Source: Lachnospiraceae bacterium (GTDB taxonomy: Bacteria; Bacillota; Clostridia; Lachnospirales; Lachnospiraceae). From it: a stretch of 33,275 nt of DNA. Position numbers and translations under genes: made by a program. The notes under the pieces are model-generated. The model was not told where the DNA came from, searched no databases, and saw only the letters and a program-made list of their open reading frames with translations. The stretch is taken from the NCBI GenBank assembly GCA_022796795.1, contig JAAWJI010000042.1, forward strand, positions 1 through 33,275, given 5' to 3'. Positions within the stretch are counted from its first letter, which is position 1, and every line of letters begins with the position of its first letter. Positions 30,138-33,275 of this stretch are shown here, in pieces.

Positions 30138-30180
30138 TGTGGCAAAAAATGTGACATTTTTTATGGGTGATTTTGCCACA
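30138..30180. repeat. Nested inverted repeat, possible operator of the XRE regulator
   Basis: Ten-base perfect arms TGTGGCAAAA (30138-30147) and TTTTGCCACA (30171-30180) enclose a second palindrome AAAAAATGTGACATTTTTT. It lies 40 bases upstream of the regulator's extended -10 and could bind the regulator itself or an activator. Hairpin function in RNA is also possible. Confidence 0.55.
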
Positions 30181-30219
30181 TGATTTTGAAAGTTTTTGTA
30201 TCAGAATGTCGCAGGAAAA

Positions 30220-30228
30220 TGCTATAAT
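30220..30228 (+). promoter_or_regulatory. Extended -10 promoter of the XRE regulator
   Basis: TGC followed by a perfect TATAAT (30223-30228) forms an extended -10. No -35 at the right spacing is seen, so transcription may depend on a factor at the upstream inverted repeat. Confidence 0.55.
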
Positions 30229-30260
30229 GGCACTGTTGTTGAAAAACAGCAAAAAATCTA

Positions 30261-30270
30261 GGGGGGGGGG
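30261..30270 (+). repeat. Ten-G homopolymer tract in the ribosome site region
   Basis: Ten G in a row stand 8 bases before the ATG at 30279, just where the Shine-Dalgarno sequence of the regulator gene should lie, and no AGGAGG is present. Length change by slippage would alter ribosome binding and spacing. Confidence 0.85.
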
Positions 30271-30278
30271 TAAACGGT

Positions 30279-31739
30279 ATGTCAAAATTTTCGGTTTATT
30301 TAAGAACATTGCTGGACAAGAGTGGAGAACCAATTTCCAGGATTGCAGAGAAGGCTGGTGTGGAGCGAACCTCCATCCATAAGGCGCTAAAGGATGAGCG
30401 AATTCTTTCCTATGTGGCGTTAAAACGCTTGATTCAATATCTGGAGCTGACGTTGCCCGAGATCCGGGAGCTGAATCAATATTATGAAATGCTTTTGCAG
30501 GGGGAGGATATTTATGAGATACAGGAATCCATCTGCGAACTTCTGTCGGATATTTCCCAGCTTCATTTTTCTAATAATACCCAGACAGGCTCTACAATCC
30601 TGGAGGAGAGGACGTCCATCCAGGAGGGCCTGGTCTATGGAAAACCCCAGGTGGAAAAGGATATCCGCTATATTATGCATCAGGAAATTCTGGCAGGAAG
30701 CGATCAGGAGATCTGTCTGTTTCTTCCCCAGGAGTGTTTTGTGCCAGAAGAGCTGATCCGCCTGTGGGAACATGGGAAGCGCTTTCAGGTGAATCAACTG
30801 GTAGCCTTTCGACCCAATCATTCCGGGGAGGGAACCAATCTGGCCAATTTTCAGCTGCTTCAGCAGGTAATTCCCATGGCCCTGATTTCCAACGGACAGT
30901 ATTTTGCTTACTATTATTTTGAGGACACGGCTTCTTCGGTGAGCATTGATCCCTTTCCCTATTTTATCATAACCCCTCATTTTCTGATTCGTATGAATCA
31001 GAAAATGTCCATGGCGCAGGTTCAAACCTCGTCTGAAGTCATTGAGCTGTATCAAAAGTACTTTATTCAGGTTCGGGAGGAGTGCCAGATCCTTATTAGC
31101 TATACCAATGATCTCGTAGAGGTTCTGGGAGCCTATATGGACGCCACTGCCACAGAAGGATATTTCACCATTATGCTTCAGCCTTGTTTTGGCCGGTATT
31201 ATACCCGGGAACTGATTCAAAAATATTTCCACGGGGAGGAACCCTGGCGGAGTCAGGTGATTGAAATGGCGAATCAGAGGATGAGTGTTCTCCGCGACAT
31301 GAAGAATAATTATTACACGATTTTTTCGGAGACAGGGTTGGTTCAATTTGCGGAAACTGGCATTATTGTGGATTTGCCCCCGGAGTATGTAAGCCCGCTG
31401 GACGTTGCGGACCGTCTGGAGATACTGAGAAAATTGCGGGATGATGTGGACAACGGATCTGTGCTTGGATGCATTGTGGACGGAGGAAAGCTTTCCATTC
31501 CTCCCTACCTTACCATGACCAGTGATCCCAAATACGGCGTACATTTTTATACCACCCGGGGCTTTATCCGGGGAGCGTATACCTGCAATCTCCATATTCA
31601 GGGGGCAAATATCGGGAAATCTTTCTGTGAATTTATCAAATCCATGCCAAACAGCAAATTTGTCTATCCAAAGGAGAAAAATATCGCTGTCCTGGATCGG
31701 CTGATTCATCAGCTGGAAGAGGCGGGAGAAGGAAGATGA
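30279..31739 (+). CDS. XRE-type HTH regulator with a large uncharacterised C-terminal part
   Basis: The 486-residue protein begins with a Cro/C1-type helix-turn-helix (about 5-65; the segment RIAEKAGVERTSIHKALKDE holds the turn and recognition helix). Residues about 70-486 are a large domain I cannot assign, with no clear membrane span or catalytic motif; it may be a ligand sensor. The text before the start is a ten-G tract, and an inverted repeat and extended -10 lie upstream. A decayed sugar-binding-protein gene follows at once, so it might once have controlled a sugar ABC transporter. The frame is intact. Confidence 0.7.
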   Translation: MSKFSVYLRTLLDKSGEPISRIAEKAGVERTSIHKALKDERILSYVALKRLIQYLELTLPEIRELNQYYEMLLQGEDIYEIQESICELLSDISQLHFSNNTQTGSTILEERTSIQEGLVYGKPQVEKDIRYIMHQEILAGSDQEICLFLPQECFVPEELIRLWEHGKRFQVNQLVAFRPNHSGEGTNLANFQLLQQVIPMALISNGQYFAYYYFEDTASSVSIDPFPYFIITPHFLIRMNQKMSMAQVQTSSEVIELYQKYFIQVREECQILISYTNDLVEVLGAYMDATATEGYFTIMLQPCFGRYYTRELIQKYFHGEEPWRSQVIEMANQRMSVLRDMKNNYYTIFSETGLVQFAETGIIVDLPPEYVSPLDVADRLEILRKLRDDVDNGSVLGCIVDGGKLSIPPYLTMTSDPKYGVHFYTTRGFIRGAYTCNLHIQGANIGKSFCEFIKSMPNSKFVYPKEKNIAVLDRLIHQLEEAGEGR

Positions 31740-32510
31740 AAAGAAGCTGTGGGTCAACCAGGCGTGGCTGGAGCAGTATACGGTTGCCACGGGAAACGGC
31801 ATGCCTGAAACCCTGGAGGAATTTGAGAACATGCTGTGCTATTTCCGGGATCACGATATGAACGGCAACGGGGATGCCTCCGATGAGATTCCCTATATGG
31901 GATGTGCCGGGATGGAGGGCATTTTCACCCCCTTGGAGGCTTCTTTCCCGCCAATTCCTCTGCCAGCGCCTATGGATGCGTGGCGGGAGAAGACGGCCAA
32001 TGCCAATTCTACTTCCACACCCCGGAATTTCGGGAAGGGCTTGCGTACCTGCATGAGCTGTACACAGAAGGGCTGCTTTCCGACCAGACCTTTACCATCA
32101 GTCCTGAGGAGCGCTGTAGGTACACCAGCCGGGGGCAGCAGGGCTCATCTGTGGGAGTGGCTTATATGATTCGGGAGAGCGATTATGAGCGCATGGATTT
32201 GGCAGGGCTGGGAGAAAACGGGGAGCTGGCAACCTATCGGGCAAACCAGGCCTACAGCCCCTACCTGATCCCCAGCGGATGGCCGGATCTTGTGTGGGCT
32301 TCAGGAGAGCTGGCGGACTGTGCGTCTGCGTACAGCGAGCTGGAGAAACTTATTGAGGATCATGTGACAGAGTGGTATACCTCCTTTATTCTGGGAACGC
32401 GGGACATCGGGGATGACGCCCAGTGAGAAGCGTATACCAGCGGTCTTGAGAAGCTGGGGCTTGAGTGGTATATGGAGCTGGTAAATGTGTATGTGAGCAG
32501 CGGGAACTGA
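31740..32510 (+). pseudogene. Decayed sugar ABC transporter substrate-binding protein
   Basis: Three pieces of one gene can be read. The first carries KKLWVNQAWLEQ, P-E-T-L-E-E-F and D-M-N-G-N-G-D-A-S-D-E-I-P, the calcium-like N-G-N-G loop of LplA-type sugar-binding lipoproteins. Near 31945-31955 the sense passes to another frame, which runs from F-P-A-N-S-S-A-S-A-Y to D-I-G-D-D-A-Q. There a TGA (32424-32426) stands where a Trp codon is expected, and the same frame continues E-A-Y-T-S-G-L-E-K-L to the TGA at 32508. The signal peptide and the first domain are missing. The gene is therefore broken by truncation, a frameshift and a nonsense change. Confidence 0.8.
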
Positions 32511-32535
32511 AAACGAAATTTTTTGAAAAATTCTA

Positions 32536-32564
32536 TTGACATTTCTGCGAAAATGAGGTAAAGT
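32536..32564 (+). promoter_or_regulatory. Promoter of the second tRNA-Leu(CAG)
   Basis: TTGACA (32536-32541), a 17-base spacer and TAAAGT (32559-32564), a near copy of the promoter at 29073. Confidence 0.78.
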
Positions 32565-32575
32565 ATCATTTGTTC

Positions 32576-32658
32576 GCAGGAGTGGCGGAATGGCAGACGC
32601 GCAGGCTTCAGGTGCCTGTAGTCGCAAGGCTGTGTGGGTTCAAGTCCCATCTCCTGCA
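32576..32658 (+). tRNA. tRNA-Leu (anticodon CAG), copy 2
   Basis: Identical to the tRNA at 29113-29195 over all 83 bases. The immediate upstream ATCATTTGTTC is also the same. Flanks further out differ, so the duplication is not very recent or was homogenised. Confidence 0.95.
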
Positions 32659-32667
32659 TGAAAGAAA

Positions 32668-32720
32668 ATAGCCGTAAATCCAAGGATTTCTGCTTAGAAT
32701 CAAGGGTTTACGGCTATTTT
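32668..32720. terminator. Strong hairpin after tRNA-Leu(CAG) copy 2, possibly two-way
   Basis: ATAGCCGTAAATCC pairs with GGTTTACGGCTAT (ending near 32717), then TTT. On the minus strand the hairpin is followed by ATTTTCTTTC, so it could also end transcripts from the recombinase remnant. Nothing is seen in 32721-32798. Confidence 0.7.
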
Positions 32721-32798
32721 GTGCCTTTAGATATTCTACTAATTAGTGCAGGATTAACAGAAAGAATGATATTTTTTGTCCCAATTTTGTTCTGGATT

Positions 32799-33140
32799 TC
32801 AGGAGAATAGCACTTCTCCGAGCTTGTCCGCAGCCTCCCTTTTTGCCTTTTCATTCCGAGCCATCATAGAGTGCCGATAAATGGATTTCATAACATGATC
32901 CGTCTCCCATCCCCCCATCCTCATAATGTCGGCATCAGGAACATTAAGCGTGCCCATCCTGGATGCAAAGTAGTGGTGGAGTTTATGGATGGTAAAGTGT
33001 GGTATCCCCAATTTTTCCTCTATAGATTCAAGGTATTTACTGATGGAGTTCGGGTGGCCCCTGTATATGTATCCATGCGACCGGATCATGCCTGCAACCT
33101 GTGGCGGTATGATAATATCGCGCGTACTGGATGTGGTTAG
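32799..33140 (-). pseudogene. C-terminal fragment of a tyrosine recombinase/integrase
   Basis: A frame open on the minus strand encodes T-S-S-T-R-D-I-I-I-P-P and G-Y-I-Y-R-G-H-P-N-S, then HKLHHYFASRMG and GGWETDHVMKSIYRHSM. This is the end of an integrase like those of clostridial conjugative elements, with the Tyr nucleophile in S-I-Y-R-H. The H-x-x-R box reads H-K-L-H, so a catalytic Arg is changed to His. The N-terminal and core-binding domains and the first catalytic Arg are lost, and the frame runs into IS1182-like sequence near 33140. The ATG at 33089 is inside the conserved region and is not a natural start. Inactive remnant. Confidence 0.8.
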
Positions 33141-33141
33141 G

Positions 33142-33275
33142 ACAATCTTTACATACCGTTTTGGGGCATCGGTACTCTTTTGTCACAGTATTTGTAGTTC
33201 TATTGAGCCTGTGCAGGGGAAGCTCTTTTTTTCCAGGGCAGATAAAGGCATCTTTCCCCTCGTCATACTGAAAGT
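33142..33275 (-). mobile_element. IS1182-like transposase fragment at the window edge
   Basis: A minus-strand frame entering from the right edge reads FQYDEGKDAFICPGKKELPL and ends near K-E-Y-R-C-P-K-T-V-C-K-D-C-P. The Y-D-x3-D-x-F-x-C-P and C-x2-C-P pattern belongs to the middle of IS1182-family transposases. The match ends near 33142, where the integrase-like frame begins. The junction is uncertain because the two frames overlap. The rest lies outside the window. Confidence 0.65.

Noticed and set aside
30167..30382. A 71-codon frame running through the G tract into the regulator
   Set aside because: No ribosome site and wrong frame. It would only matter if slippage fused it to the regulator, and its sequence has no features of a leader.
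30420..31832. A 470-codon open frame on the minus strand opposite the XRE regulator
   Set aside because: It lies wholly antisense to an intact gene with a recognisable helix-turn-helix, and its translation is His/Gln/Ile-rich with no domain. It looks like a codon-usage shadow.
32424..32426. TGA as a recoded Trp or Sec codon in the sugar-binding-protein gene
   Set aside because: Other genes use TGA as a normal stop, no selenocysteine element is seen, and the gene has further lesions. A plain nonsense mutation is simpler.
1..33275. CRISPR array, rRNA genes, prophage structural genes or a complete insertion sequence
   Set aside because: No regularly spaced repeats, rRNA-like blocks, capsid/tail genes or intact transposase with terminal repeats were seen.

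Overview
The window looks like chromosome of a strictly anaerobic, moderately GC-rich Bacillota, most probably a gut Lachnospiraceae-type clostridium. This rests on AGGAGG-type ribosome sites, a DUF4317 protein, a class III (oxygen-sensitive) ribonucleotide reductase under NrdR boxes, a lysine L-box riboswitch and the general style of the proteins. It is inference: no 16S gene or species marker is present.

Layout. Positions 1-2740 are an accessory patch: the tail of a DUF2442-type protein, a broken FtsX-like ABC permease, and a minus-strand pair with its own promoter made of a degenerate CpaF/VirB11-like ATPase and a small partner. Positions 2990-6058 encode a three-part ABC importer of the ABC_sub_bind (TrpXYZ-like) class, with a terminator between the lipoprotein gene and the permease gene. 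Positions 6131-12235 are a co-directional group: a Tet(M)-like GTPase fused to a C-terminal YacP/Rae1-type NYN nuclease domain, a CorC/HlyC membrane protein, a DUF4317 protein and a GreA-like factor. Positions 12246-14403 hold a promoter, a lysine riboswitch with terminator, an unlisted 55-codon reading frame with a good ribosome site, and an NhaC-type transporter. A bacterial SUV3-like RNA helicase follows (14416-16581) and overlaps tail to tail with a minus-strand operon of a short-chain dehydrogenase and ApbE.

Positions 18867-25294 carry a SPOR-domain cell-wall amidase (minus), a metallo-beta-lactamase-fold hydrolase, an iron-type alcohol dehydrogenase and the nrdD-nrdG operon. In that operon the NrdD reading frame stops after its zinc region, and the glycyl-radical segment is a separate 53-residue protein lying between nrdD and nrdG. 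Positions 25460-28324 hold a Sua5/TsaC tRNA-modification enzyme convergent with a DEAD-box helicase that has a long leader.

The right end (28435-33275) is again accessory: a frameshifted small gene, a tRNA-Leu(AAG), two identical tRNA-Leu(CAG) genes 3.4 kb apart bracketing an MgtC-like gene, an unusual XRE-type regulator with a ten-G tract at its ribosome site and a decayed sugar-binding-protein gene, then a truncated tyrosine recombinase joined to an IS1182-like transposase fragment at the edge.

The most notable points are the split glycyl-radical domain of NrdD, the translational GTPase fused to a ribosome-associated nuclease-type domain, and the poly-G tract that could make the regulator's translation phase-variable. 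No CRISPR array, rRNA or complete mobile element was seen.
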